A stretch of DNA of 64,000 nt from SHZL01 sp963708905. Its GTDB lineage: Bacteria; Pseudomonadota; Gammaproteobacteria; Xanthomonadales; SZUA-36. The stretch is taken from NCBI GenBank assembly GCA_963708905.1, contig CAVPUV010000057.1:62001-126000 (forward strand), read 5' to 3'. Positions within the stretch are counted from its first letter, which is position 1, and each line of letters opens with the position of its first letter. This document shows positions 26,346 through 34,372 of this stretch, in pieces. The notes below the pieces were generated by a model. The model did not search any database and was not told the origin of the DNA. It saw nothing but the letters and a program-made list of their open reading frames with translations. A program made the position numbers and the translations under genes.

Positions 26346-27728
26346 ATGAAGCGCGGTAATGCGCGTGAAGGGAAGGACCCTGGGCAAGGCTGCCCGCTGG
26401 AGGGAAACGCCGTGAGTCCAACCGAGGCTCAAGCAACGGCGGAAACGATACTTCAGCGGATAGCGTGGTTGTCGGCAAGGGACGCATCGAAGTGTTTCGA
26501 CACGGTGATGCACCTGTTCACACAGGAAAGCCTTGCCGGCTGCTTTCATGCGCTGGATGGAAGGAAAGCGGTGGGAGCGGATGGCATGACGAAGGCTGGG
26601 TATGGCGCAGATCTCGAGCGCAATCTGACCGAGTGGGTGGGGCGCATGAAGCGCATGGGCTACCGGCCGGGTGCGGTCCGAGAGGTTCGGATTGCGAAGG
26701 CCGGAGCAGCGGGTGCGACGCGTGCGCTGGGCATCAGCTCGCTGGAAGATAAGGTGGTACAGGGGATGGTGCGTAAGGTGCTTGAAGCGGTGTACGAGCC
26801 GGTGTTTTTGGACTGTTCCTACGGGTTCCGTCCAGGACGCGGGCCGCACGACGCGGTAAGGGCTCTGCACCAATATCTGTACCGGCACGAGATTGAATGC
26901 GTCATCGATGTTGATCTGGCACGCTATTTCGACAGTATCGATCAGAACCGATTGCTTAAGATGATAAGCCAGAAGGTTAGCGACCGACGGTTTCTGCGCT
27001 ATCTCAGCCGGCTGTTCAAGGCAGGCATATTGAGGGACGGAGAACTGTGGGTGAGCAACGAAGGGGTTGTGCAAGGCAGTGCCTGCAGCCCGGTGATGGC
27101 GAACATCTACGCGCACTATGTTCTGGACGAGTGGTTTGAGACGACGGTGAAGCGGCATTGCAAAGGTGAAGTGGCGCTATTCCGGTACGCGGATGATGCG
27201 GTTATCTGCTGCCAGTACAGCCACGATGCTGAGCGCATTCGCAAGGCCCTATCTGGCCGATTAGCCAAGTTTGGCCTGGTGCTGAATGAGGCGAAGACAC
27301 AGATGGTGCCGTTCTGTTGGCCGGCCCGCAAACAGCAGGAGCGGCGAGCGGTGTTTGATTTTCTGGGCTTTACGTTTTACTGGGGGGTGAGCCGCCGAGG
27401 CCAACCGCTGGTAAAGGTGAAGACGAGCGGCAAACGATTACGCAGCAAGTTGCAGGCGATTTACCAATGGGCGAAACAGACTCGCAGCCAGTGTACGACG
27501 CAACAGTTCTGGGCGTTATTGTGCGCCAAGGTACGCGGTCATATCCGCTACTACGGCGTGTCTTTCAACATCCGGGCGGTTATGACGTTCGTGCATAAGG
27601 TACGGCGGATCGCCTTTCATTGGCTCAATTGTCGCAGCCAACGCCGGTCGTTTACATGGGAGACGTTTGAGCGTTTTACCGGCGCCCATCCGCTTCCACA
27701 CGCCGTGGTTTACCATCGGCTATTCTGA
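26346..27728 (+). CDS. ltrA: Group II intron reverse transcriptase/maturase
   Basis: 460 aa. RT motifs are intact: CSYGFRPGRGPHDAV, DVDLARYFDSIDQNRLL, VVQGSACSPVMANIY, the active site FRYADDAVI (YADD at residues 281-284) and FDFLGFTFYW. The C-terminal group II maturase domain is seen as HIRYYGVSFNIRAV and HWLNCRSQRRSFTWE. No HNH endonuclease domain follows, so integration probably uses a nascent-strand primer. The protein splices its own intron and copies it into new sites. It is the only recognised ORF in the element, and no stop or frameshift breaks it. Confidence 0.95.
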   Translation: MKRGNAREGKDPGQGCPLEGNAVSPTEAQATAETILQRIAWLSARDASKCFDTVMHLFTQESLAGCFHALDGRKAVGADGMTKAGYGADLERNLTEWVGRMKRMGYRPGAVREVRIAKAGAAGATRALGISSLEDKVVQGMVRKVLEAVYEPVFLDCSYGFRPGRGPHDAVRALHQYLYRHEIECVIDVDLARYFDSIDQNRLLKMISQKVSDRRFLRYLSRLFKAGILRDGELWVSNEGVVQGSACSPVMANIYAHYVLDEWFETTVKRHCKGEVALFRYADDAVICCQYSHDAERIRKALSGRLAKFGLVLNEAKTQMVPFCWPARKQQERRAVFDFLGFTFYWGVSRRGQPLVKVKTSGKRLRSKLQAIYQWAKQTRSQCTTQQFWALLCAKVRGHIRYYGVSFNIRAVMTFVHKVRRIAFHWLNCRSQRRSFTWETFERFTGAHPLPHAVVYHRLF

Positions 27729-27758
27729 TGTCATACAACCACCTGAAGGCCTTGTCTT

Positions 27759-27792
27759 GAGCCCATTGCCTGAATCGGGCACGATGGGTTCT
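27759..27792 (+). other. Group II intron domain V
   Basis: A 34-nt hairpin with arms GAGCCCAT and ATGGGTTC, an inner stem TGCC/GGCA, and a TGAATC loop region, placed 30 bases after the RT stop codon, is the size and position of domain V, the catalytic core. An AGC-type triad near the base is replaced by GCC, which I have not resolved. Confidence 0.7.
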
Positions 27793-27988
27793 AAACGGGG
27801 GGGAGTTGGGGTAACCCGCTCCTCTACCAGCTCAATTCAGAGTTTTCGTGGCACAGGGATGTGCTCTTATAATGCATGGATGCATTATTCAGAGCTTACT
27901 TAATTTAGAATATGCATTGCGGCCGCGGTGACCGGCTTTCGTCACTGTGGTCAGATTTATCGGATTTCGTGGAAATAGTGAGTAAATT

Positions 27989-28648
27989 ATGGTTGAGATT
28001 TATGACGCCCATGAACAGGGCGAAGTCGTCAAGAAATGGCTGCAGGAAAACGGCAGTGCCATCATTATGGGCCTGGTGATTGCATTCGGTGGATTGTTTG
28101 GCTTCAAACAGTGGCAAGCCTGGCAACTGAACAACAGGCAGCAGGCATACGCTGAGTTCGAGGTCATGAACCAGCTGCTCACGGCTGGGCAATTGGATGC
28201 TGCAATGGCGAATTTCCAGAATCTGCAAGAAAAGCATGCAGACTCGCCCTATACCTCATTGGCGGCCTTGCAAATGGGTAAGGCGAGGTTGGAAGTCAAG
28301 CAAGCCGACCTTGCTGTCAATCATCTTCGTTTTGTCGTCGACAAAGGCCAGCCAAAACAAATCCGGGTAATTGCCCGGGAGCGTTTGGCGCGCTTGCTGC
28401 TGGACCAGGGTCAGGCCGCTGAAGCACTTGAGCTTATTCAGGGACAAACGGAAATTGCCGGTTTCGAAGCGCGTTATGCCGAGACCCGCGGTGACATCTT
28501 CCTCGCCTTGGGCCGCAATCAGGAAGCCATTGCGGCCTACCAGGAAGCACTGGATGCGCTCGAATCGGGAATGGGTGATCGCGACACGCTGGAGTTGAAA
28601 ATCGAGTCCCTCGGGGTGGTGAAGGCGGACGAGGTATCCGCGTCATGA
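27989..28648 (+). CDS. yfgM: YfgM, SecYEG-associated TPR protein
   Basis: 219 aa with an N-terminal cytoplasmic tail, one membrane helix (residues about 25-45, SAIIMGLVIAFGGLFGF) and a periplasmic TPR-like domain (DUF2133): YTSLAALQMGKARLEVKQ and LRFVVDKGQPKQIRVIA. In E. coli it is an ancillary subunit of the Sec translocon that works with PpiD. It overlaps bamB by 4 bases, and the order hisS-yfgM-bamB-der is the usual one, which supports the name. Confidence 0.93.
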   Translation: MVEIYDAHEQGEVVKKWLQENGSAIIMGLVIAFGGLFGFKQWQAWQLNNRQQAYAEFEVMNQLLTAGQLDAAMANFQNLQEKHADSPYTSLAALQMGKARLEVKQADLAVNHLRFVVDKGQPKQIRVIARERLARLLLDQGQAAEALELIQGQTEIAGFEARYAETRGDIFLALGRNQEAIAAYQEALDALESGMGDRDTLELKIESLGVVKADEVSAS

Positions 28649-29805
28649 AGCGATGGCTGGTGGCCGGGGTCTTATCACTGCTGCTGTTACAAGGCTGCAG
28701 CTGGTTCCGGAGTTGGGGTGACGCTGAACCCACCGACCCCGCGCCACTGGTGAAATTTGATGAAACCGTCAAAGTGCGGAAAGTCTGGTCAACCAGCATG
28801 GGTGATGGCATGGGCAAAGCCGGCATTACGATGCCGCCGGTATATGTCGATGGCTTCATTTATGCTGCTGACCATGAGGGCCGTCTGACTGCCGTCAATG
28901 CGGAAAACGGCCGCAAGATCTGGGAGGTCAAGACCAAGCAGCCGTTTTCTGGCGGCCCCTTTGTGGGTGAGTCTTTGCTGGTAATGGGCACGCTGGATGG
29001 AACCGTGCTGGCATTTGATGCGCAAGACGGCAGCGAGCGTTGGAGCGCAAAGGTATCGTCTGAAATACTGGCTGTTCCTGGCATTTCCGATGAAGTGGTC
29101 GTGGTGCGCAGTATTGATGGCCGGGTTTTTGGGCTGAACGCCGCAACTGGCGCAAGGTTGTGGATCTATGACCATAGCGTGCCGTTGCTCACTTTGCGTG
29201 GCAATACCGATACCCTGGTGCGCGGCGGCACGGTTTTTATCGGCTATGCGGACGGCTCGGTGGCTTCTCTACGTCTTGGCGACGGCAGTCTGATTTGGAC
29301 GCAATCCGTTGTCTCGCCCGAAGGGCGGACGGAATTGGAACGGCTGGCGGACATCGGCACCCAGATGGTCCTTATCGCCTCCGACCTGCTTGTATCCAGC
29401 TACAAAAGCCGCGTAGCTTCGCTGGCGGCTGACTCAGGCCGGCTGTTGTGGTTCAAGGATATTTCATCAGCCACAGGAGTACAGGTGGACCGCACCAACC
29501 TTGCCGTCAGCGACAAGGCAGGCGACCTTTGGCTGCTGGACCGGCGCAATGGCTCCACCCTGTGGAAAATCGACCAGTTGACCAATCGAGGTCTGACCCG
29601 GCCAGCTTTTTACGGCGACCTGGTGGTCGTGGGGGATAAGGAAGGTTACCTGCACTGGATCGATCTCAAGGATGGAAAATTCGTTGCCCGCGTGCGCGAA
29701 GGCCGCAAGGGTTTTGCCTCTGCCCCAGTGACGGTGGGCACCACGCTCTATGTGCTCACCAGTACGGGTTCCCTCGCCGCTTATCGTGCTGGTGCAGCGC
29801 TGTAA
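28645..29805 (+). CDS. bamB: BamB, outer-membrane assembly lipoprotein
   Basis: 386 aa. Signal peptide and lipobox (LLLLQGCSW), then an eight-bladed PQQ-type beta-propeller: DGFIYAADHEGRLTAVNAEN, GTVLAFDAQDGSERW, DGRVFGLNAATGARLW and similar blade repeats. BamB is a lipoprotein of the BAM complex, which inserts beta-barrel proteins into the outer membrane. It follows yfgM (4-base overlap) and precedes der by 11 bases, consistent with one operon. Confidence 0.96.
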   Translation: MKRWLVAGVLSLLLLQGCSWFRSWGDAEPTDPAPLVKFDETVKVRKVWSTSMGDGMGKAGITMPPVYVDGFIYAADHEGRLTAVNAENGRKIWEVKTKQPFSGGPFVGESLLVMGTLDGTVLAFDAQDGSERWSAKVSSEILAVPGISDEVVVVRSIDGRVFGLNAATGARLWIYDHSVPLLTLRGNTDTLVRGGTVFIGYADGSVASLRLGDGSLIWTQSVVSPEGRTELERLADIGTQMVLIASDLLVSSYKSRVASLAADSGRLLWFKDISSATGVQVDRTNLAVSDKAGDLWLLDRRNGSTLWKIDQLTNRGLTRPAFYGDLVVVGDKEGYLHWIDLKDGKFVARVREGRKGFASAPVTVGTTLYVLTSTGSLAAYRAGAAL

Positions 29806-29816
29806 GGGCCTTCGCT

Positions 29817-31244
29817 GTGCTGCCTGTAGTCGCCATCGTTGGCCGACCAAATGTTGGCAAATCGACGTTATTCAATGCCTTGACCCGAAGGCGTGATGCC
29901 CTGGTGGCCAATATACCGGGCGTTACCCGTGACCGTCAGTACGGTATTGCGCGTGTCGGGGCTGCCCCTTGTGTCGTTGTCGATACTGGTGGCCTGGTTA
30001 GTCAGGCCGCAGGAATTGAATACCTCACGGCTCAGCAGGTGCACCAGGCGATTGAAGAATCGCAACTGGTTTTTTTCGTGGTCAGCGCGCGCGATGGACT
30101 GACTGCAGAAGATCACGAGGTCGCCGCGGTACTGCGAAAAGCGGATAAACCTGTATTGCTGGTGGTCAACAAGACCGATGGCCTGGACGCGAATACCGCG
30201 ATGGTTGACTTCGCCAGCCTGGGCATGGGTCAGCCGACGGGAATTTCGGCCGAACACCGCCAGGGCCTGGAAGCACTGATGCAGGCATCTGCGGCGATTC
30301 TGCCGCCTGCAGCAGTCGACAGTCCGGGGGACGACAACGCGCCGGACAGCACAATCGATTTCCTGCGGCTGGCTATCGTGGGACGGCCTAACGTGGGCAA
30401 ATCCACCCTGGTCAACCGCGTACTCGGCGAAGAGCGGGTGCTCACTTTCGACCAGCCCGGTACGACCCGTGACACCATCAGCATTCGTATCGAACGGGAC
30501 GGCCAAAAGTACGAATTGATCGATACCGCTGGTGTGCGGCGGCGTGCGCGCATCACCGATGCGGTGGAGAAATTCAGTACGATAAAGGCGCTTCAGGCCA
30601 TTGACCGGGCCCACGTCGTCGTGCTTATGCTGGACGCACGGGAAGGTCTCACGGATCAGGATACCACCTTGCTTGCACATGTTCTGGAACAGGGCAGGGC
30701 GCTGGTTATAGCGCTCAACAAGTGGGATGGCCTGGCTGCAGAGCACCGGCTGCAGGTGAAGAGCGAACTGGATCGCCGTCTGACATTCGTCACCTGGGCC
30801 AGGCGGGTCACCATCTCGGCGCTGCACGGAACCGGCATTCAGGAATTGCTGGATGCAGTGCAAGAAGCATGGCGCAGTGCGAGCATGGAGTTTTCAACGC
30901 CGGAATTGACCCGTGTGTTGACCGCTGCTTTCGAAGCACACCAGCCACCCATGAAGCTGGGCCGCAGTGCCAAACTGCGTTATGCCCATGCGGGAGGCAA
31001 ACTGCCACCGCGCATCATCATTCACGGTAGCCGTACGGAGACCGTGCCGGAATCGTATACCCGCTATCTGGCGGGCCGTTTCATCCAGCATTTCAAGTTG
31101 AAAGGCACGCCGCTGGTGATCATGTACCGCGACAGCGACAACCCCTATAAAGACAAGAAGAACGTTCTCAATAAGCGACAGCAGGTAAAACGTCAGCGCC
31201 TGAAAAAGTTTGTACGCGGTAAATCCGGCAGGAAGACCCGCTGA
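29817..31244 (+). CDS. der: Der (EngA), double-domain GTPase for ribosome assembly
   Basis: 475 aa with two tandem Era-like GTPase domains, each with GRPNVGKST (residues about 8-16 and 187-195), DTGG/DTAG, and NKTD/NKWD, and a C-terminal KH-like domain (YAHAGGKLPPRIIIHGSR, RYLAGRFIQHFKLKGTPL). Der is essential for 50S subunit maturation. GTG start at 29817, preceded by AAGGG. The C-terminus is long and basic (QQVKRQRLKKFVRGKSGRK). It ends the rlmN-to-der run; two tandem repeat units follow before the convergent gpx. Confidence 0.97.
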   Translation: MLPVVAIVGRPNVGKSTLFNALTRRRDALVANIPGVTRDRQYGIARVGAAPCVVVDTGGLVSQAAGIEYLTAQQVHQAIEESQLVFFVVSARDGLTAEDHEVAAVLRKADKPVLLVVNKTDGLDANTAMVDFASLGMGQPTGISAEHRQGLEALMQASAAILPPAAVDSPGDDNAPDSTIDFLRLAIVGRPNVGKSTLVNRVLGEERVLTFDQPGTTRDTISIRIERDGQKYELIDTAGVRRRARITDAVEKFSTIKALQAIDRAHVVVLMLDAREGLTDQDTTLLAHVLEQGRALVIALNKWDGLAAEHRLQVKSELDRRLTFVTWARRVTISALHGTGIQELLDAVQEAWRSASMEFSTPELTRVLTAAFEAHQPPMKLGRSAKLRYAHAGGKLPPRIIIHGSRTETVPESYTRYLAGRFIQHFKLKGTPLVIMYRDSDNPYKDKKNVLNKRQQVKRQRLKKFVRGKSGRKTR

Positions 31245-31286
31245 ATACAATAGCAGCTAAATAGTGCCCATCCATAAACGCCATAT

Positions 31287-31542
31287 ACTAACGCGGCACA
31301 CGGATGTGCCGCCATTTTCAATGACGTAAGTCATTGAAAATGTGAGCGTAGCAAAACCACGTTTTTGCGCAGCGAATCCATAACGGGCAGGGATGCCCGT
31401 TTATGGACAGACACTAACGCGGCACATGGAAGTGCCGCCATTTTCAATGACGTAAGTCATTGAAAATGAGAGCGAAGCAAAACCACGCTTTTGCTTCGCG
31501 ATTCCATAACGGGCTGGGATGCCCGTTTATGGACAGACACTA
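31287..31542 (+). repeat. Two tandem 126-bp multi-hairpin repeats (R2a, R2b)
   Basis: ACTAACGCGGCACA begins at 31287 and again at 31413, and ACTA recurs at 31539, giving an exact 126-base period. Each unit has the four hairpins of R1 (6120-6248): CGGCACA..TGTGCCG, CATTTTCAATG...CATTGAAAATG, GCAAAACCACGTTTTTGC, and CCATAA.CGGGC...GCCCGTTTATGG. In R2b the third hairpin has a perfect arm pair CGAAGCAAAA/TTTTGCTTCG that R2a lacks. A partial copy of the last arm (CCATAAACG) lies just before at 31272. The last CTA is the stop codon of gpx. No coding potential. Too few and too long for CRISPR repeats. Confidence 0.9.
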
Positions 31543-32028
31543 GATGGTCCAGGCGCCGAGGTTGCTTTCGAGTATGTGCCGGAAACCTGGCTCGTCCGGC
31601 TCGACTTTGGATGGGAAATGGTCAATCAGTTCACCATCGCGGCCGAAAAGATACTTGTGAAAATTCCACCGCGGCAGAATGTCGCTGGTATATTCTTCTC
31701 GCAGCGCAATGAACAAAGGGTGCGGACTCGTACCGATGATGGTTTGCCGCGCTGTCATTGGAAAGGTGATGGCGAAACGTTCACTGCAGAACGCGGCTAT
31801 TTCTTCGTCGCTGCCCGGTTCTTGAGCACCGAACTCATTACAGGGAATGCCAATGACGACCAGCCCGCTGCGGCGATACTCGTCCCACAGATCTTGCAGT
31901 TTGGTGTATTGCGGCGTGAAACCGCACTCGGATGCAGTATTGACCAGCAACAGGGGTTGGCCAGTCCAGCGCGCCAGCGGCATGCTGGAACCGTTGATTG
32001 AACGAAAAGCGAATTCGTGTACGCGCAT
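31540..32028 (-). CDS. Glutathione peroxidase family protein (cysteine type)
   Basis: 162 aa. The peroxidatic cysteine is Cys35 in NTASECGFTPQY; FGAQEPGSDEEI holds the catalytic Gln, and RWNFHKYLF the Trp-Asn pair. It reduces hydrogen peroxide or organic peroxides using glutathione or thioredoxin; the active residue is cysteine, not selenocysteine. The stop codon TAG is formed by the last three bases of the repeat R2b, so the element borders the C-terminus exactly. The final residues (ESNLGAWTI) look unremarkable, so the protein does not seem truncated. Confidence 0.93.
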   Translation of the reverse strand: MRVHEFAFRSINGSSMPLARWTGQPLLLVNTASECGFTPQYTKLQDLWDEYRRSGLVVIGIPCNEFGAQEPGSDEEIAAFCSERFAITFPMTARQTIIGTSPHPLFIALREEYTSDILPRWNFHKYLFGRDGELIDHFPSKVEPDEPGFRHILESNLGAWTI

Positions 32029-32135
32029 GATAAAATTCCTTGATGTGGTAGAAGAATAGCTCAGAACGAACCGGATTTCCTCTCGATCAAGTACAATTTC
32101 CCGCTGGGTTGGGCGGATAACAATTTCAGTAAGCT

Positions 32136-33053
32136 ATGGAAGCTAAAAAACCAACAGGTGATGAACCATCCCGGCTGGCGGGCATTCTGGATGGCATCAA
32201 GGCCAGCGATGCCATCATTGAGACGGTGCGCGCAGCCATTGACAGTCACGTGGCGTCAGGTGGCCGGCGGCCCGGGCTGGCCGTTGTTCTGGTTGGTTCG
32301 GACCCCGCATCTTCCATCTACGTCCGGGCCAAAAGACGCGACTGTGAGCGTGCTGGCATCATCGCACGTGATTTCGACCTTGCAGCATCAACCTCCGAGC
32401 AGGAGCTTCTGGCGCTGATTGACCGCCTGAATGTGGACCCGGAAGTTGATGGCATTCTGGTGCAATTGCCATTGCCGGATCACATTGAGGAGACGCAGGT
32501 CACCAACCGCATCAATAGCGACAAGGATGTGGATGGTTTTCATGCCTTTAACGTAGGCAAACTGGCCTTGCGCCAGCACGGCCTGCGTCCGTGTACGCCG
32601 CGGGGCATCATGGCCCTGTTGAGTTATTACGGCATCGAAGTCCGCACCAGGCATGCGGTTATCGTCGGGGCGTCCAATATCGTTGGCCGCCCGATGGCGC
32701 TGGAGCTGCTTTTCGCCGGGGCTACCGTGACCGTGGCCCATCGATTTACCGAAAATCTGCAAAAACATGTGCGGGACGCCGCACTATTGGTCAGTGCCAT
32801 CGGTAAGCGCGGGATCGTTGACTCAAAGTGGATTCAGCAAGGTGCGGTCGTGGTCGATGTGGGCATAAACCGTCTGCAGGATGGAACGATCAGCGGAGAT
32901 ATAGATTTCGCGACTGCGCGCAAGCGGGCCTCATGGATCACCCCGGTACCAGGTGGAGTCGGTCCGATGACGCGGGGGATGTTGATGCTCAACACCGCTG
33001 AAGCCGCCGGGCTTGAAGTGAGCCTGCCTTGCAAACCGCACTCAACCGGTTGA
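32136..33053 (+). CDS. folD: FolD, methylenetetrahydrofolate dehydrogenase/cyclohydrolase
   Basis: 305 aa. The bifunctional enzyme interconverts 5,10-methylene-, methenyl- and 10-formyl-THF. Motifs: YVRAKRRDCERAGI with the catalytic Tyr and Lys, VDGILVQLPLPDHI, KDVDGFHAFNVG, NADP-binding VIVGASNIVGRPMALELL and the C-terminal ITPVPGGVGPMT. The ATG at 32136 starts a slightly long N-terminus (about 15 extra residues relative to E. coli). It stands alone, divergent from gpx and convergent with fadI. The product feeds one-carbon units to purine, thymidylate and formyl-Met synthesis. Confidence 0.96.
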   Translation: MEAKKPTGDEPSRLAGILDGIKASDAIIETVRAAIDSHVASGGRRPGLAVVLVGSDPASSIYVRAKRRDCERAGIIARDFDLAASTSEQELLALIDRLNVDPEVDGILVQLPLPDHIEETQVTNRINSDKDVDGFHAFNVGKLALRQHGLRPCTPRGIMALLSYYGIEVRTRHAVIVGASNIVGRPMALELLFAGATVTVAHRFTENLQKHVRDAALLVSAIGKRGIVDSKWIQQGAVVVDVGINRLQDGTISGDIDFATARKRASWITPVPGGVGPMTRGMLMLNTAEAAGLEVSLPCKPHSTG

Positions 33054-33091
33054 TAGGGGGGAAATGGCCACCACAAGGGCCGATGCGGCAA

Positions 33092-34372
33092 TCAAGGCCG
33101 TTCCAGAATGGCCGCCACCCCCATGCCACCGGCGGTACAAATGGATATGAGGCCGCGTCCCGATCCGGCCTGCTGCAGGATTTGAGCCAATGTAGCCACC
33201 ATTCTTGCGCCGGTCGCTGCGAACGGATGACCGAGCGCCAGGCTGCTGCCCTTGACGTTGAGCCGCCTGCGATCGATCGACCCCAGCGCGTGCTCCAGTC
33301 CCAGGCGTCTCTTGCAATAGTCGGCTGATTCCCAGGCAGCCAGGGTACACAACACCTGGGCGGCGAAGGCTTCATGGATTTCGTAATAATCAAAATCCTG
33401 CAAGCTCAAACCGCTGCGTTGCAGCATTTCCGCCACTGCTACGGTCGGCGCCATCAGCAAGCCTTCGTCATTGACAAAATCCACCGCCGAGGTGCGCCCA
33501 GCGGTGATGTAGGCCTGCACCGGCAGATCGTGTTGCTGCGCCCATTCTTCCGACGCCAGCAGGATGGCCGCCGCACCATCAGTAAGGGGTGTGCTATTGC
33601 CCGCCGTGAGCGTGGCCCCTGGTTCGCTGGAAAACGCGGTTTTCAGACCGCCGAGTTTCTCCAGCGTGGTGTCGGCCCGCAGGTTGTTATCCCGGGCGAC
33701 GCCATTCCACGGGAGCACCAGCTCATCGAAAAAACCCTCATCATAAGCCTGCGCAGCCTTATGGTGACTTTCCCATGCCAGTTGGTCCTGTTCATCACGA
33801 GGGATGTGCCATTCACGTGCCATGCGCTCACAGTGTGCGCCCATGGACATGCCGGTGCGGGGTTCTCCAACGGCCGGCGGAACCGGCTTGAGTTCGCCCA
33901 GGCTGAATCCCTTGAAGGCCTGCAGTCGCTGTTTCAGACTTCTCGCCGTTCCGACTCTGACCAGCCTGCGCGCAAACCGCGGGCTGAAGACTATGGGGGG
34001 ATCGGACGTTGTATCAGTGCCGGCCGCGATGCCACATTCGATCTGCCCGCTGGCGATCTTGGCGCCGATCATCAATGCGGATTGAAGACTGGTGCCACAA
34101 GCTTGCTGTAGCGTAATACCCGGGGTCAGAGGCGACAACGAAGTTGAAAGCAAGGCTTCGCGCGCCAGATCCCAGTCTCTTGAATGGGTCGTCACCGCGC
34201 CCGCTACCACTTCGTCCAGCCGCTGGCCTTCCAGTCCAAAGCGTTTGACCAGTCCTTCCAGGGCGGCGGACAGCATGTCCATACTGGACTTTTCCGCATG
34301 AATGCTGTTGGAACGACAAAAAGGAATCCTGCTGCCGCCGATGACCGCTATTCTGCGAAGTTCAGTTGACAT
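33092..34372 (-). CDS. fadI: FadI-like acetyl-CoA acyltransferase (thiolase)
   Basis: 426 aa. A thiolase with the acyl-accepting Cys in LQQACGTSLQSALMIG (near residue 100), HEAFAAQVLC and the C-terminal SICTAGGMGVAAILER with the second cysteine and histidine motif GHPFAATGARM. It cleaves 3-ketoacyl-CoA with CoA, the last step of beta-oxidation. The ATG at 34372 gives the family N-terminus (RIAVIGGSRIPFCRS); longer in-frame starts run into the upstream gene. It overlaps the fadJ stop by 11 bases, so the two are coupled and probably form one complex. Confidence 0.92.
   Translation of the reverse strand: MSTELRRIAVIGGSRIPFCRSNSIHAEKSSMDMLSAALEGLVKRFGLEGQRLDEVVAGAVTTHSRDWDLAREALLSTSLSPLTPGITLQQACGTSLQSALMIGAKIASGQIECGIAAGTDTTSDPPIVFSPRFARRLVRVGTARSLKQRLQAFKGFSLGELKPVPPAVGEPRTGMSMGAHCERMAREWHIPRDEQDQLAWESHHKAAQAYDEGFFDELVLPWNGVARDNNLRADTTLEKLGGLKTAFSSEPGATLTAGNSTPLTDGAAAILLASEEWAQQHDLPVQAYITAGRTSAVDFVNDEGLLMAPTVAVAEMLQRSGLSLQDFDYYEIHEAFAAQVLCTLAAWESADYCKRRLGLEHALGSIDRRRLNVKGSSLALGHPFAATGARMVATLAQILQQAGSGRGLISICTAGGMGVAAILERP

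Larger units (their letters stand above)
25937..27827 (+). mobile_element. Group II intron with intron-encoded reverse transcriptase
   Basis: The 5' end GTGCGCC is typical of bacterial group II introns and is followed by GGGTGAAAGTCCCG and other domain I segments, a stretch GGGAGGTCCTGGCAACTCTG, the RT gene inside domain IV, domain V at 27759-27792, and a G-rich domain VI hairpin (GGGGGGAG...CTCCTC). The 3' end is placed at CTCTAC (27827), uncertain by a few bases. All parts look intact, so it is probably mobile and able to splice. It lies in the transcribed strand between hisS and yfgM, so splicing would restore the leader. Confidence 0.85.
25924..27899 (+). repeat. Short hairpin element R4 interrupted by a group II intron
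   Basis: With the intron removed, GGAAAACTCTGAT (25924-25936) joins CAGCTCAATTCAGAG and TTTTC (from 27828), which folds into a 10-bp stem AAAACTCTGA/TCAGAGTTTT. Next come GGCACAGGGATGTGC and TAATGCATGGATGCATTA hairpins, and an end TTATTCAGAGCTTAC. Both ends and hairpin order match the element at 42162-42311 (H0, H1 and H4), lacking H2 and H3. So this is a short member of that family, split by the intron inside its first hairpin. Confidence 0.7.

Noticed and set aside
26184..27158. Reverse-strand ORF of 324 codons across the intron
   Set aside because: Antisense to the RT gene whose YADD and maturase motifs are intact; no family features in the reverse reading.
29868..30863. Reverse-strand ORF of 331 codons
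   Set aside because: Shadow of der; the forward GTPase motifs are unequivocal.
31287..31542. Tandem repeats as a CRISPR array
   Set aside because: Only two units, 126-base period, no spacers of variable sequence and no cas genes nearby.
33374..34111. Forward ORF of 245 codons
   Set aside because: Antisense to the thiolase gene fadI; no conserved motif.
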